Origin: Liopterus haemorrhoidalis | Taxonomy: Eukaryota; Arthropoda; Insecta; Coleoptera; Dytiscidae | DNA length: 64,000 nucleotides | Assembly (NCBI GenBank): GCA_963971575.1 | Contig: OZ020611.1 | Location: 148,206,419 to 148,270,418 of the forward strand | Reading direction: 5' to 3' | Part shown: positions 45,722-57,812 of the stretch, piece after piece | Position numbering within the stretch: position 1 is the first letter of the stretch | Layout: every line of letters begins with the position of its first letter | Notes under the pieces: model-generated | Seen by the model: only the letters and a program-made list of their open reading frames with translations | The model's database searches: none | What the model was told of the DNA's origin: nothing | Program-made: the position numbers and the translations under genes

Positions 45722-45847
45722 TTATACAACGACGCTATAATGAATGCTATTATTACCGAAGATGAAGTTTGCAACACGAGCGAGTAAAGCGAGTGAGTGG
45801 TGTAATCATCTGAGGTAATAATAGCCATTATAGCGTGTTGTATACTA
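45722..45847. mobile_element. small MITE-like inverted repeat
   Basis: TACAACGACGCTATAATG ... GCTATTATTACC faces GGTAATAATAGC ... CATTATAGCGTGTTGTA. A related core (GATGAAGTTTATCAA ... GGTTGTAATCATC, minus strand) lies at 52.34-52.39 kb. Confidence 0.65.
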
Positions 45848-46174
45848 TACCTTATCTACGACTAAACTGTAAGTTAAAAAAAATATATAACTATTTACTA
45901 GAGTGGCAGTTTATTTTTCACCGTTGTCATGGTTGTAGTAAATTTCACAGAAACTATGATTCAAATACTATTTTCTAATTGGTTTACAAGAGGGAATTTA
46001 TTTATTTAACAAGTTTTCGCCATACAACAGGTCAGTTTATACTTGATATAGATGTCCCAATAAAAGGATGGCGACAGATACATTAATTAAATTTACGAAC
46101 ACAAATATGTACAAGTACAAAATAAAAAACAAATAAAAATCTATATACATATGTATGATCAAATACAGTATTAA

Positions 46175-46901
46175 ACCAGTGGCGAAGGGAAACCTCCGCT
46201 AGACTTGCCCTCCCATAAAAAAATATTTAAAAAAAAAATGTAAATTAAAAAAAAATATATATTTAGATAAATCTTCAAAAATACATCAAATTATGTTCTA
46301 TACAAATTTTTGTCCAAGGCTTGCTTTACTAGTTACGAATTAATTATCATGACCATGGAAACGTTACATATAAGTATGAAAAAATTGAGACTTTTTGAGA
46401 AAAATTTTAAATAATTTTACAAAAAAAATTCGAAATTTTTCGTTTTATCAAAAAACGTCTCAAATAAAAGTTATTAGTTATTGCATTTATAGTAACTTTT
46501 GTTCAATAAATTTTTTCGAAATATTTTTCTGTTGCTAAATATTCGCAAAAATCTTAAAATCGACACGAGTAAACTTCCATTTCTAGTCAACCGATTTTCA
46601 TAAAAAACAATAGGGTTCTTCCCATTTAATAGGAGAATTTTTTAGTACCAGAACGAACTCTTTAAGTTAAACCGTTTTTGAGTTATCGTGTATACACACA
46701 GACACACAGACAGACAGACACACAGACAGACAGACACACAGACAGACAGACACACACACATACGGACGGCACTTCGAAAATAGGTTTTTTGGATTCCCTG
46801 GACCATGAAACGTGGTCATCCGTCAAAATCTCGACATCGAAAATTTTCGCGACTACAATACTTGCCCCTTATATATTAAGGTCGGGCAAGTAAAAAAAAA
46901 G
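46175..46901. repeat. dispersed repeat family B, copy 3
   Basis: Inverse of 34384-35083 with nearly identical ends (CCAGTGGCGAAGGGAAACC and GGTCGGGCAAGTAAAAAA). Contains a longer (ACAG/CAGA)n run at 46693-46760. Confidence 0.82.
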
Positions 46902-49216
46902 AAGAAAGATTATACAGAATAATAGTTTATTATTCCCGCATCCTTATTCCCTATGGGAATAACATAGGGCATTATAATACAAAAACTACAGATATAATAC
47001 TTACATTATGTATTAGTCGTTGATAAAAATATTTATTTCATCAAACTTTCGATTATTACGATTATTAATGAAATAATGTGATAAAATATATAAAACCAAA
47101 ATACATAATATAAGAATATACTTAATTGGTATAATATTATACATGTCGTTCATGTGAAGAAGGATTACTACGAAAACAAATTTAGACTCCCATCCGTTAA
47201 GCGAAATTTAGACTAGCCCAATCCCTATTCCAAATTTACTCCGTGTATTCATCCTCCAAAATTCTGCCAAAGAAATAATAAAAGGTGGTACATTATCAAC
47301 CCCTCAATTTCCCATATATTTAGCCCTTCGCTTCTTTTTAATATTGTTCCATTTTTCTCCTAAAGTTTTCCATAAGCCTTATGTATATGTGTTTTTGTAT
47401 ATATAACTAATTATTTTCGCTTATTCATATTTTTTGTTCAGTTTGCATAAAATATATTTCAAATACTTGACAATTTGTGTTTTATACCATTAGTGTTAGT
47501 AAATTTACATATAATTTAATGTCAATTATGAATTATCAAATATTTTGAAAGGTGTCATTTCAGAATTACCACCCTAAGATGATATTTTAAATATACAACA
47601 TAAAAAATGATTTCCCTATTAGTTTTGTATTACAAAATGAGGCAGATAATACTTCTTTTGTTTTGCTAGAAAGCTCTTTTGGATTTCCTTTTTGTTGCTC
47701 GTCAGATCTTTTGTAGTTCCGTTTTTTTGTTCGTCAGATCTTTTGGAATTCCTTTATTGGCTTGTCAGATTTTTTGAACTTTTTCGCTGATTTTATGTAC
47801 TTCCTTTTTTTTTGCTCGTCAGATTTGGGTTTTGTATTTTTTATTTTTGCTCGTGGATCGCAACAGTTTCATTCTGATGGAATATGTGTCATATTCGTGC
47901 TTACCTTAAATAATAAATTTAATACTTTAATCATATCAATTAACATTCAAGGGGGCCATCATCATTGCAAATAGAAGACACATAGGCCTACTATTTTATA
48001 ATTTTAAAATATGTTTATTTTTTGCAACATTATAATTTTGGTGAAATATCCATAATTTTGTAAAAGTTTTTTTTTTTGTTAAATATTTGCTCAAAATATA
48101 CATCATCGCATTTCATATTTTACACGGCCCCCCCACCCTTTTCCGTTCACACGAACAAATGACGTATTATTTCAGGATATTATAAAAGGCGCCTAGTACT
48201 CGAGAAGAACATAAAATTAATAATAGTATAACTTTCGTACTTTTCGAATTGTGGGCTTATAACACTTGGCTTAAGTCTTTGTAATTTTGAAAAAAAATAT
48301 TAATTTTCATATAGGGTATTATTAAATGAAAGCCCATAGAACAGTGGTTCTTAATTTTTACGCCATCAACTATTAGACATCTGCGCCTTCTGAAATTTGT
48401 GAAAATTCACACTTTACATTAATTGTTTTGTTCATTATTTAAGGAATTTATAACGTTACCATTGATCATAATTTGACAACCTTCTGTAATAAACTGTAAA
48501 TTTTAGACGAAATAAATGTGCACAACTTCAGCATTTAACACGTGGAAATATTTTAATAGAGATAATATTTATATAGAGTAATAATTCATAGTTAAGGGTA
48601 ACAATTTGTACATCAAATTTTGCAACGAATTTTTAACTATATAATAGGATATTTTTAATTCTGAAATAAATTGTTATGTAATTGTAAATAAATAAATTAA
48701 GTTATGGACGCCATCTTGTAAACCAGTCACGGCAAATTTGCGTTTAGTGCAGCAAATTGTAGTTAAGCTTCATTTTACAAATATATTATGAAAATTACTT
48801 ATAGTTATTGTATTTGATGGTCTATTTTTTATTTCACCTTGACGAGGCCGTGGTTCCGAAATAGTTGTTGCGTAACAAAATAATTTAATTTTTATTAAAG
48901 AACACGTGGACACGTGTGAATTTTTGGCTAAGGTTCTGAACTATAAACGGTCACATCGAAAAAAATATTGACGTATTTTTGAACATTTTTACACGAAACT
49001 ATTTAAATATCAAATTTATTTAACACGTTGGCTGACCAATAATAATAATTAAAAAACAAAAAAACTCCACGGGCGCTTTTTTAGTTTTTACAAATTTAGT
49101 TCTAAATTTGTTCATTTATTATAATCTGCTAGTTTCTCGGCTAATTTCTTGTTTTTGTTTACTTTTTTTTAATGGTGACACATTGACATCATCTGGCCAG
49201 TATATATATATATTTT
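46902..49216 (+). other. inter-exon region, no exon recognised
   Basis: A/T-rich. A second patch of the T-rich minisatellite lies at 47650-47860. No Cys-rich frame was found on either strand. Confidence 0.45.
47650..47860. repeat. T-rich minisatellite, second locus
   Basis: Five or six units of TTGCTCGTCAGATCTTTTG type, matching 44850-45500. Confidence 0.75.
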
Positions 49217-49917
49217 TTAATCAGCCCTGTGAGACCAATGTGTCATCAGTATCAGAAAATGTCAGTTACAAAATTTAAAGAATTAGTTGCAGCTCAGCTA
49301 ATGCAAATAGAAGACATTATTCAACAACCAAATGTAGAAATAAAACAGCATTGTCTGGAAGATAAAGGAAGACGTGGAAGACGCAGATGCACAAAATGTT
49401 ACGCTAAATTGAAAGCTCAATATGGAAGTAAACATGCAGCCAGAAAAACACCACAGTCAACTCTGAAATGTACGGAATGTGAAAAATTCTATTGCTTAGA
49501 CTGTTTTTTTGTTTCACATAAAGTTACAGTTTAAAATTAAATAAAAGAAATATAAATTATTTGTTTTTTCATTACATATTATTCTGCAAAAATATTTTGT
49601 ACCTTGTTCTAAAAATAAATATGTATTCTATAAATAATATCAATTTTATTTTTCACATATTATATTGCATTGGTGCGATGTTATATTGCCGTCTGGTGAC
49701 GTACTGGTCTCACAATTGCACAGGCTCATTACAGAAAAAGTTTCCCAGGCCACCTACTATTTGTTTCCATTAGTTTTGTACAGATCTCTGAAGCCACTGT
49801 GCCATTAAGCGACTGGAATTGATAACGTATGAGGCCGCGTGGCTTCAAAGGGCCGTGAGAGTAGCTTTAAGTGTGAGACCATGTTGGTCTCACATGGCAG
49901 CCTAAAGTCCACAAATT
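49217..49917. mobile_element. possible fossil piggyBac-like element around zinc-ribbon exon 4
   Basis: TTAA at 49217-49220 is followed by TCAGCCCTGTGAGACCAATG. At the far side, read inverted, GGCTGCCATGTGAGACCAA is preceded by TTTA (49914-49917 region). The 10-mer TGTGAGACCA occurs at 49228-49237 and 49872-49881, and inverted at 49705-49714 and 49885-49894. The last pair forms a perfect palindrome with a 3-nt loop. The TTAA at the right would have to be mutated. Confidence 0.45.
49266..49534 (+). CDS. alternative 3' exon: piggyBac-type zinc ribbon 4
   Basis: Proposed terminal exon of the BTB gene. The only nearby AG in the right phase ends at 49265 (AGAAAATGTCAG); the first codon is G+TT and 89 residues follow to TAA at 49532-49534. 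The start TKFKELVAAQLMQIEDIIQQ is helical. The ribbon is GRRRCTKCYAKLKAQYG, LKCTECEKFYCLDCF and FVSH: CX2C, a long basic loop (SKHAARKTPQ), CX2C, CX2C, His. AATAAA at 49540-49545 is just past the stop. Predicted isoform: 304 residues. An acceptor further upstream (TTTTTTAATCAG, 49224) would be out of phase and run into TGA. This exon sits inside the TGTGAGACCA inverted set. Confidence 0.8.
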
Positions 49918-50931
49918 TGTAAAAAAAAAAACGGAAAACTGTTTCCTGATACCCATTATTAACTTGATAACATTTTTACAATAATTTTTTTAACAATTAA
50001 TAATGTCCTATTAAAAAGTGACATTACCGGTGGCGGCGCTGTGATCCAAGCAAGGCAGTATGGCTGTTGTCTCTAGTACTTAGATGTCAATTTGCTCATA
50101 GCGAAAAGATTAATTTAAGCACAGTACATTTATTTTATTAAAATGCAAGTAAATATTTGCGGCATTTTTAGGCGCTACACATATATCGAAGTGTATAACA
50201 GAAGGTGGGCATCAAATTACAGTATTTAAAGTTTAATTTTAGAAGATTTATTGAAGTGTAATTTGTAGTTAAGCAGGTGTTAAATGCCGGGCACTTAATT
50301 TTATGTGGTACATTAGAAGCTGAGTGTCAATCGTTTAAATTTACAATATATGCATTCTGTTTGCAAACAAGTCAATATATTCTCCATAACCAAAACTTCC
50401 CAATCTGGACTTAATATTTTCTCCATTATGCTTAGGAAAAAAAAAAAAAAAACTAATAAGCCTATCTTGTCCTGTCTTGAATGACAGCGAAAAACACTAC
50501 AATTTGTTCTGCTTTTATAGTTTTTCACAACTTCTGTCAAAATTCTGATAAAAATTCAACACTAAAATATACGTTATAAATTCAAACAGTAATAGAGAGT
50601 ATCTAGTACAATAATTCGACCACCAGACAGCGTTTTCGAGCATATCAGGTCTCAATTAGATAGATAAAAGTTTTCTGCAAAATTTGATGTTTATACTGTT
50701 ACTAATAGTTTCAAATTGTTAGTTTTTTTATGAAAAACTTGTAATCTGTGGTGTTTGCCATGACCTTAAGACTTGTAAGAAGTTGTTTCTTACTTCCTGT
50801 AGTTTTCACAGCAACTGCAAACTTTTAACTTGTTACAGTAGCATTTGTAAACATTGTATAGCTTGCAGGAATATAATAGCCAACAAAAATACAAATAAAT
50901 CCTGGCCATAGTATTCTATTTAACAGAATAA
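49918..50931 (+). other. inter-exon region, nothing recognised
   Basis: No exon, RNA gene or clear repeat end supported. Confidence 0.45.
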
Positions 50932-51049
50932 TGGCTGGTTGCTCGAGAGCGAGTGAAATGGTTTAACTCGAGTTAAAATGATATGTTTTTATATGTTGTT
51001 TTCATATGTTGAGTTAAAATACTTAAATGGTTCTTTAGCAACCGGCCAT
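50932..51049. mobile_element. small MITE
   Basis: TGGCTGGTTGCT at the left faces AGCAACCGGCCA at the right, and GGTTTAACTC faces GAGTTAAAAT further in. About 118 bp. Confidence 0.65.
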
Positions 51050-51423
51050 AAGTGAGGAGGGGACAATCAAAACGCGATTTGTGACAGTAATACAATTTTG
51101 AGATAATTGTAAAAAACATTATAATTATGTTTATATCATGTTTATAATTCATGTTATCGGATTATAGACGTTTCGCTCCAATATTTGTTCTGGATTTTTC
51201 CACTGAAATATAAAAATCAATTCTGTATGCATGAAAATTAATATAGTTGATATAAAAAATTGATTGAATTTTTTTGTATTCTTTCTACTTTTATAATATG
51301 TTTAAGTTATTAAGTCTATTTCAAGACTGAAAACATTTATCCGAAAACTAATTTAACTTTTATAGTTATATAAAAATTATAGTAAAAAGTTAAATTATTT
51401 TCCTTGATTCAAGTTCATTTTAC

Positions 51424-51530
51424 TGCCGGTTTCTGAAAGCTTAGCCGAATTTAATCTCTTCGTTAAACTCGGTTACAATATAACAGTCATAAAGTTATAG
51501 TTAACTAAGCTTTCAGAAACAGGCCCTTAG
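51424..51530. mobile_element. MITE family E, copy 3
   Basis: GCCGGTTTCTGAAAGCTTAG and CTAAGCTTTCAGAAACAGGC are inverted; GTTAAACTCGGTTACAATAT and AGTTATAGTTAAC match the other copies. Confidence 0.75.
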
Positions 51531-51908
51531 TGTTTAGTATTTAACCAACCTACATCCTTGGTTAAATTAATATCGATGTTACAATTCTTTTTTGTTGAAA
51601 GATATTATTTTTTGGCGTTTTCAGTGATATTTTGGGTGGTTGTTTTAAATAATGAAGGTCTTAATTTTTTTGTTTCATCATGTAATAATAATTTTATTGA
51701 CAGTTTCGGAAAGGGAAATCTGAAAAAGGAAAAGGATTTCCTTTTTCAGAAATTCTAAAATTAAAGGTAAACTATGCAAAACAATGACAGTATATTTACT
51801 TTCTTTGATTATACGTACATCAATATCAAATATTTTATAGAAATATCTGTTGCAAATCATCAATTATTTTTGGTTTGATATTATTCCAATATCAGTTTAA
51901 GAAATTCA

Positions 51909-52130
51909 TCCATCAAATAATAAATGCATAAATACATGAAATTATTCATATTGTACGCCGTGTAAAAAAGTGCCGCGCATGTTTATTTACTTGGCTAAAG
52001 ACCACACTACAAGTTTTTACTTAGTTAGTTAGTTAAAATGTTTGGCGCTCAGCAACGATGATTATTTGAACCTCACACAGCTCATATTTATAATTACAAT
52101 ATTATTTATATAGTTAGAATAAATAAAACA
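51909..52130. repeat. dispersed repeat family C, copy 2
   Basis: Matches 27596-27850 in order: ATCAAATAATAAATGCATAA, TTCATATTGTACGC, GTTAGTTAAAATG, GGCGCTCAGCAACGATG and CTCATATTTATAATTAC. Confidence 0.7.
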
Positions 52131-52596
52131 ATAAATAACAATATTTTAAACATTGCTGTACTTTACAATCAGATGATGGTTCGGAAGTCATCTTGATGAC
52201 GTATGTTCTGAAGCTTAACAATTGACGTTCAAAATTTCTGGGTTTTTAAAATTAAATAATGTGTTACTACTAATGTGTTAATGATAAAACTATATAGTTG
52301 TAGATAAAATATTGTATTTCACTCACGTATAATGATCGGATGATTACAACCCTTGCCTACGGCTCAGTTGATAAACTTCATCCTCGTGCAAAATATATTA
52401 AATTCCCAAAGTGGGTATTTCTGATCTTCTACTTTACATGCAACATAGATTTCGTATGCTTTGCGAAAAATTGTTTTATTAAAATATTTTAATTATGAAA
52501 TTTAACATTAACACAAAAACAGATTTAAATATTATTCGTTTGAAAATTTAAATTATGTTTTAAATAATTTGTATTTATCATTTTTTAAAATGAATC

Positions 52597-52836
52597 TTAA
52601 AGATTCATTAAATGCCTTATCAGACAGTCGTTATCTTTACTTTGTAATATAATTACTAGATATTGAAAAACTTCTTTTATTGTGTCGACGTTGGCCGAAT
52701 TGCTGTAAGTGCGTCTACAGCCTCTACAAGTTAGGGATGAGGAAGAGAGCGTTGCTTCATATAAACTCAGTTCTTTCCTTAGAGAAGTAAATATTTTGTC
52801 TACTTGCACAGAACTAGGTTTTAATATAAAATTAAT
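52597..52836 (-). pseudogene. unassigned minus-strand frame, perhaps a hAT remnant
   Basis: Reads KPSSVQVDKIFTSLRKELSL, YEATLSSSSLTCRGCRRTY and VFQYLVIILQSKDNDCL. 'ELSLYEAT' resembles the lead-in to the hAT C-terminal domain, but the rest does not match well. A CxxC pair (CRGC) is present. Whether it is coding is uncertain; it could also be an unrelated open frame. Confidence 0.25.
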
Positions 52837-53528
52837 ATTGCATTAGCAAATTCACATTTCAAATCCAATTCAAATTTAATGTACAACTCTTTTCAAGTTT
52901 AGTTAAAGTTAATTTCTTATCAGAAATATCTATCAGCAGGCACGGGCAGCACATTTAGTTACGGGTATCCGGTTGCGGTTTTCAGATAACAGTTTTCGAA
53001 TAGCCAGTTCGGGATTCCCGATTCTAGGATCGGGAAAAAACTCAATGAATTCGAATATTATGTACAAATTCCCGATGTTGTAAACATGAATGTATTAAAA
53101 AGGTGGAAAAATTATGAAGAACGATTTCGGGTTTAGTCAAAAATTGCAAGACGGTATTTAAATATTCCCGCAGCTTTGGAACCAATTGAGTAAACATTTT
53201 CATTGGGAGGAAATATCGTAACGGCCAAAAGAAATGAATACGTTGCGAATAGTAACAATAGTGGCGACGTTTATTTCCCATTGCAAGTTCTCCCGGATTC
53301 AAGGAGCAATTTTCCAGTTTTCCCGATCAATTTTTCTCGAGAATCCTTGAGAAGAAACTCTAATCAACACCTGTTTCTTGGTAAATATGCCATACAAATA
53401 AGAGAAAATAAATAGTATTAAACTTTATTCACAAGAACAATTGGCATGGCCTTAGTAAATTCGTGAACCATGTAAAAAATAATTGAACAAATCAGATATT
53501 AATTTATCATATCGCCGATCTGTTGCAG

Positions 53529-53758
53529 TTCCTTACCTAAAATTGAGTGAGAATCTTACGATATCACATGAAACACCATCGACATCAGTACTTGTTTTTG
53601 AGGATATTAGGTATGATGACAAAGGACATTTTATGAAGAAACGGGAGAAACAAAGGCGTTGCCAAGGAAAAAAATGCAAATCAAAACCTCTTTCATATTG
53701 TATAAAATGCAATGTAACTTTATGCCAAAATTGTTTTTTAAGTTACCATAAAAAATGA
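53529..53758 (+). CDS. alternative 3' exon: piggyBac-type zinc ribbon 5
   Basis: Proposed terminal exon of the BTB gene. A clear acceptor, CCGATCTGTTGCAG, ends at 53528; the first codon is G+TT and 76 residues follow to TGA at 53756-53758. PYLKLSENLTISHETPSTSV and DIRYDDKGHFMKKREKQ lead into RRCQGKKCKSKPLSYCIKC and NVTLCQNCFLSYHKK: CX4C, CX2C, CX2C, His. AATAAA at 53779-53784 follows the stop closely. Predicted isoform: 291 residues. It lies 20 kb from the shared donor, so production by cis splicing over a long distance, or by trans splicing as known for mod(mdg4) and lola, are both possible. Confidence 0.84.
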
Positions 53759-53784
53759 ATGTATTTTTATGATTTTTTAATAAA

Positions 53785-56700
53785 AATAATTTCTTTTACT
53801 TAAATTTTAATAGTTTACTCATTATGAACCAAAAAAAAAAAAAAAAATGAATAGTGGGAACTCTTTATTATAATGGTTACGAAGGAAATAAAATTTGGGA
53901 AGATGAAGCATATTACTCTACAAATAAGAATATTAAATTGGTAAAAAACAGTTGACCATCAAATAAACAAATAATATTAAAAATTAATTTTTATCAACGT
54001 AACACCCTATATATATTTTAACCCCTAGGTATATATCGTATAGAAAATGTATTTCTCATCATCAGGGTACTGTGGGTCTAAACCCAATTTTAAAAAAGTT
54101 ATTAGGACTTGATTTTTAACAATTATTTCATTTTAATTAAATATCTGGTTATGAAATATTGAAGCTAGGTGGCTATAACTAGGGTACAGCTTCATAAAGT
54201 GAGACAAGTTTAATTACTTTCTTCTTCGATCAATATTTTTCTTAGCAAAACCGTATAGTTTGATTACAAACAATTGTTTTGCTGCGAAGCTAGATTTGGT
54301 CTATTTGAAGAGTATTGTCTAATGGTGAAAAAAGCGTAATTATAAAAGTAAAATAAAAAATAAAATTATGATAAAAAAATAAATAAATAATAAATACGGT
54401 ATTTTGAATTTCCAACACCCATTCCATGTCAGAAGGGACATATAGTATGGTAGGTGTTTTATATATACCATAAGCATGTCTGAGATGATAGTAGATTACG
54501 CGAATTACTGCATTATGACGATGAATATAGGTGGTCTATTTATTATTATTGTTATTCTTATATTGTCATAAGTGTTTTGTACAACGCCTAATAAGTATTT
54601 GGAATACAGATTTCTGAAAGGAATTAGGCACAGTTGGCATGATCCGAGAACTAACCATGTTATGTATTATTATTATTAGTATTATTAATGTCTGTACACA
54701 TGAAAGTAATTTAAAAATCCTAGCTCACAAGTAATAAATTGATTTTCACAATCGACAAAGCATAGAATTTTTCAATTAATCATTGTTTTCAGAAAAAAAA
54801 ATATATATAGGGTATTATAATAATTTACTTTATGCCACTGATTTTATTATTAATAATTTTTGTCATTATCAGTATCGTACATTACTAAGACGGTAAAATG
54901 AAAACATTGATTATATTTGAATCCTATGTTAAGTCGGTTGTAAGTTATTTTGTCATGTATTTGTTATTTGTTATGTTGTAGTGTTTTGTTTTGTCATTTG
55001 TGATGTAGGCTAAATAGCATTTGTGTCCCATTAAGAATGAGACAGGTACATTTATTGTTTCTTAATTCTGTTGAATGCGAACAAAGTCCTTTTGGGACAT
55101 AATACACATCTTTTAACTACTTTCTGCATGCCAGTAAATGTTCAGATACCTTACAATTCCAGTGTAGCACAGATGCGCACACAAGGGGGGGGGGGTCCTC
55201 GGGCCTGGACCCCTCCTAGGAGCAAATTAAAATATAAACACCGTTATTATTAATAAAAATCTAAATTAAATTAACATATAAGCTTACTCCTCTTTGTAAA
55301 TAAACAATAATAAAATTTAATTATTTTACGGATATTTTTTCGAAATTGACCCCTCCCAGATTATTTTTTGGTCTGCGCGTTTTGTGTAAAAAACCTAATT
55401 TTTTAAACTGCGTAACTTATTGAAATATTGAATGATATTGAAATTTGTTGTAGTTGAAAATATGAGCAATTCGGCTTTTCATGTGGAGATTTTACACGGT
55501 TTTAACAATAGTTAAATAGGAGCGTAGCGAGAGTTTTGGCGCCCTGAGCAAGATACAAGTTTTGCGCCCTCTACTCGCTTTCAAGCAATAAAATCTTTAT
55601 ACAGACAATCGTAAATGCATAATCAATATTCTATAAATTAAATAAATCTTGTCTTCCATACTCTTTCTACATGAAACGCATTTTCCGCCATATATTAGGT
55701 GTCTACTTTTTTTATTGAACTTAGAAAATACAATGTTAAAATATTCATTTCGCGATATTTCTTTACACATTCATTCTGCATTTAATGATCCTAAATTTTT
55801 CTTTCATAAAATAGACTTAAAATGAAATGATAATTTGGGGCTACATACAAAACCGATTGCCATGAGAAATAAACATGATATATGTATTTACTATATTCAA
55901 TAAAATAAAGACACCCGATATAGTGTGTTTACGCATGTATTTTATTTAAAAAAGTTGTCTATTATTTGAACTGCTAGAAACATATATGAATCGTGAGTAG
56001 TTTTGTATTCGCTATGAACGTAAAAAGATTTTTTTATCGGTTCCGTTTGTGGGGTCCCTAAATCTTTGGGTGGAATAGATTTCGGGGGAATGCCGACAAA
56101 TTTAGTCGTGCTAATCTTCTTATTCTGTGGATACATTTTCTTTTTTTTTTTAGTTAAAATTTTATATTTGAGAAGTTTGGAACTAAATTATTTTATACTC
56201 ACCGTATTCTCCCTATTTACAGAAATATTTTATGCTATCTTCATTCTTATGATTCTTTGGATCAAGTCTATAAATATTAGGTGTGCAAGAATTTTAGTAT
56301 TATTTTCCCAAGTTTTTACGTTCATAAAATTTAAAATACACTCATCAAAATGATTTTCACTAAAATATTCGGTGAAGTTAAGAAGAGAATGTTCATTTGT
56401 TACCCTATACAAATCTCACCAGTAGCATGTAAAAAGGGAATCCGTGCCTGCGTCAACCGCCCGTGTGCAATCATTTACAAGACCGCCTCTCACTAGAATC
56501 GAACCCAAATCGTGCAGGTGTGCAAACTTTCATCAACACTTGCGGTATTTGAGATCGACTTTAGCAAATCGTGGTCCTACGAAGGCGGTCGACATACATG
56601 CGGCGTCCCTGTCTACACACTAATAACAAACTCTTTATAAAACAAAAAACTAACATTTCTTTTCTAACCTCGTCAAATACTTCATCTAACATTCCTAATC

Positions 56701-56944
56701 ATTTTGATGTTTGTACATCTCAATCGTCAAGATATTTCCCCTCTTACTATGACATTCTTCCAATTCTCGGCTATGTTTCTTGTGCTAAATAGATGTCGGT
56801 TTGGAGGCAGTGAAATCGTACATCCATTTACGTACTTCAGCCACATCTTGTAAGCACAGCTGTCCCTCTAAGAAGTTCTACCTTAACCTAAATAAATGAT
56901 AATCTGAAGGCGATAAGTTAAATATAGTCTGAAGTTAAATATAG
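53785..56944 (+). other. repeat-rich, no exon recognised
   Basis: A/T-rich. A G-run with CACACAAGGGGGGGGGG near 55180 and a GCGCCCTGAGCAAG / GCGCCCTCTACTCGC patch near 55540 look like pieces of DNA transposons, but ends could not be paired. Short frames near 55071, 56066 and 56571 lack motifs. Confidence 0.45.
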
Positions 56945-57060
56945 ATTACTGATTACTAAGAACAACCTGCGGCCTACCATTGTCGTGCATCAAAATGACC
57001 TCCTGGCTTTTTTGAAAAGCTTATAAAACAGCGCACAATCTAACTCCATTTGTCGCTTAA
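56945..57060 (-). pseudogene. short mariner/Tc1 transposase fragment
   Basis: Minus strand reads IIKRQMELDCALFYKLFKKA then, one frame on, LMHDNGRPQVVL, resembling the second catalytic motif (LLHDNARPH) of mariner transposases. Very short, hence the low confidence. Confidence 0.4.
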
Positions 57061-57087
57061 TGATTTTAAAAGTATAGTACAGAGAAC

Positions 57088-57151
57088 GGTCGTGGCTCAG
57101 TTAGTGTGTGGACTACTGATCGGCGGGCCTGGGTTCATTCCTGGTAACGAC
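57088..57151 (+). repeat. tRNA-like sequence, probably a SINE head
   Basis: GGTCGTGGCTCAGTTAGTG resembles an A box and GGGTTCATTCC a B box; GTCGT at the start pairs with ACGAC at the end like an acceptor stem. The arms between do not form a convincing cloverleaf, and an A/T-rich tail follows, as in family A, so a functional tRNA gene is unlikely. Confidence 0.5.
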
Positions 57152-57336
57152 AAAAACATTATACATTTTTCTAGTTTTAGTTAATTTTCTTCATTTGGTA
57201 GAAAATAAACTGTAATTTTGTTCTTTATACCATTGTTTTTATTTATATCTTTCACATAATATACAGTGTTTCCGATTTTCGATTATTAGAATCACCGTTT
57301 AAAGAACCAATACTCAGTAGACAATTTTGATTACAA

Positions 57337-57812
57337 TAAGGCAACAGTCTGACTGATCGAGCGCCGTCGTGTAACGTAGCGCCGAGTCGTGCAGTGTTAT
57401 TTAAAAATTTAAAAGCTGGTCTGACTGATCAAGTACTGTCGAGTATTATCGATCATTCAGTGTCAAGTAAATTTGTTTCTCACTTGTCAAATAGTGCATA
57501 TTCCAACCTAAAATAATACTATCAAACAATTAATACTAATTAGCGAGTCCATTATACTCTATATTGTAATTTTTTTTTTGACGTTCCAACTGTCAAATAA
57601 TATATGGTTATGAACTGTATATGCTTAAATGCGCATGTGCTATTGCTTCGAGCGTCGTGTGAAATTCAAACCGGTTTGAAATACAAACAACTTGATGCTA
57701 CTTGACAGCAAACGATGGTTCAGTGCGACTCATGCCCTTAGTTAACGTGTGTTTGAAATTTGCTCGACAGCAAACGATCGACAGCACTCGATCAGTCAGA
57801 CCGCGGCCTAAA
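57337..57812. mobile_element. MITE with GTCTGACTGATCGAG ends
   Basis: GTCTGACTGATCGAGCGCCG at the left mirrors CAGCACTCGATCAGTCAGAC at the right. Further GACTGATC and GATCATTCAG motifs lie inside. No coding region. Confidence 0.75.

Noticed and set aside
38857..53758. Five dead piggyBac copies instead of exons
   Set aside because: No DDE catalytic region lies upstream of any ribbon, all are on the same strand with intact short frames, in-phase acceptors and, in most, nearby polyadenylation signals. Not excluded for the 49.27 kb exon, where transposon-like ends remain, but an exon reading is still favoured.
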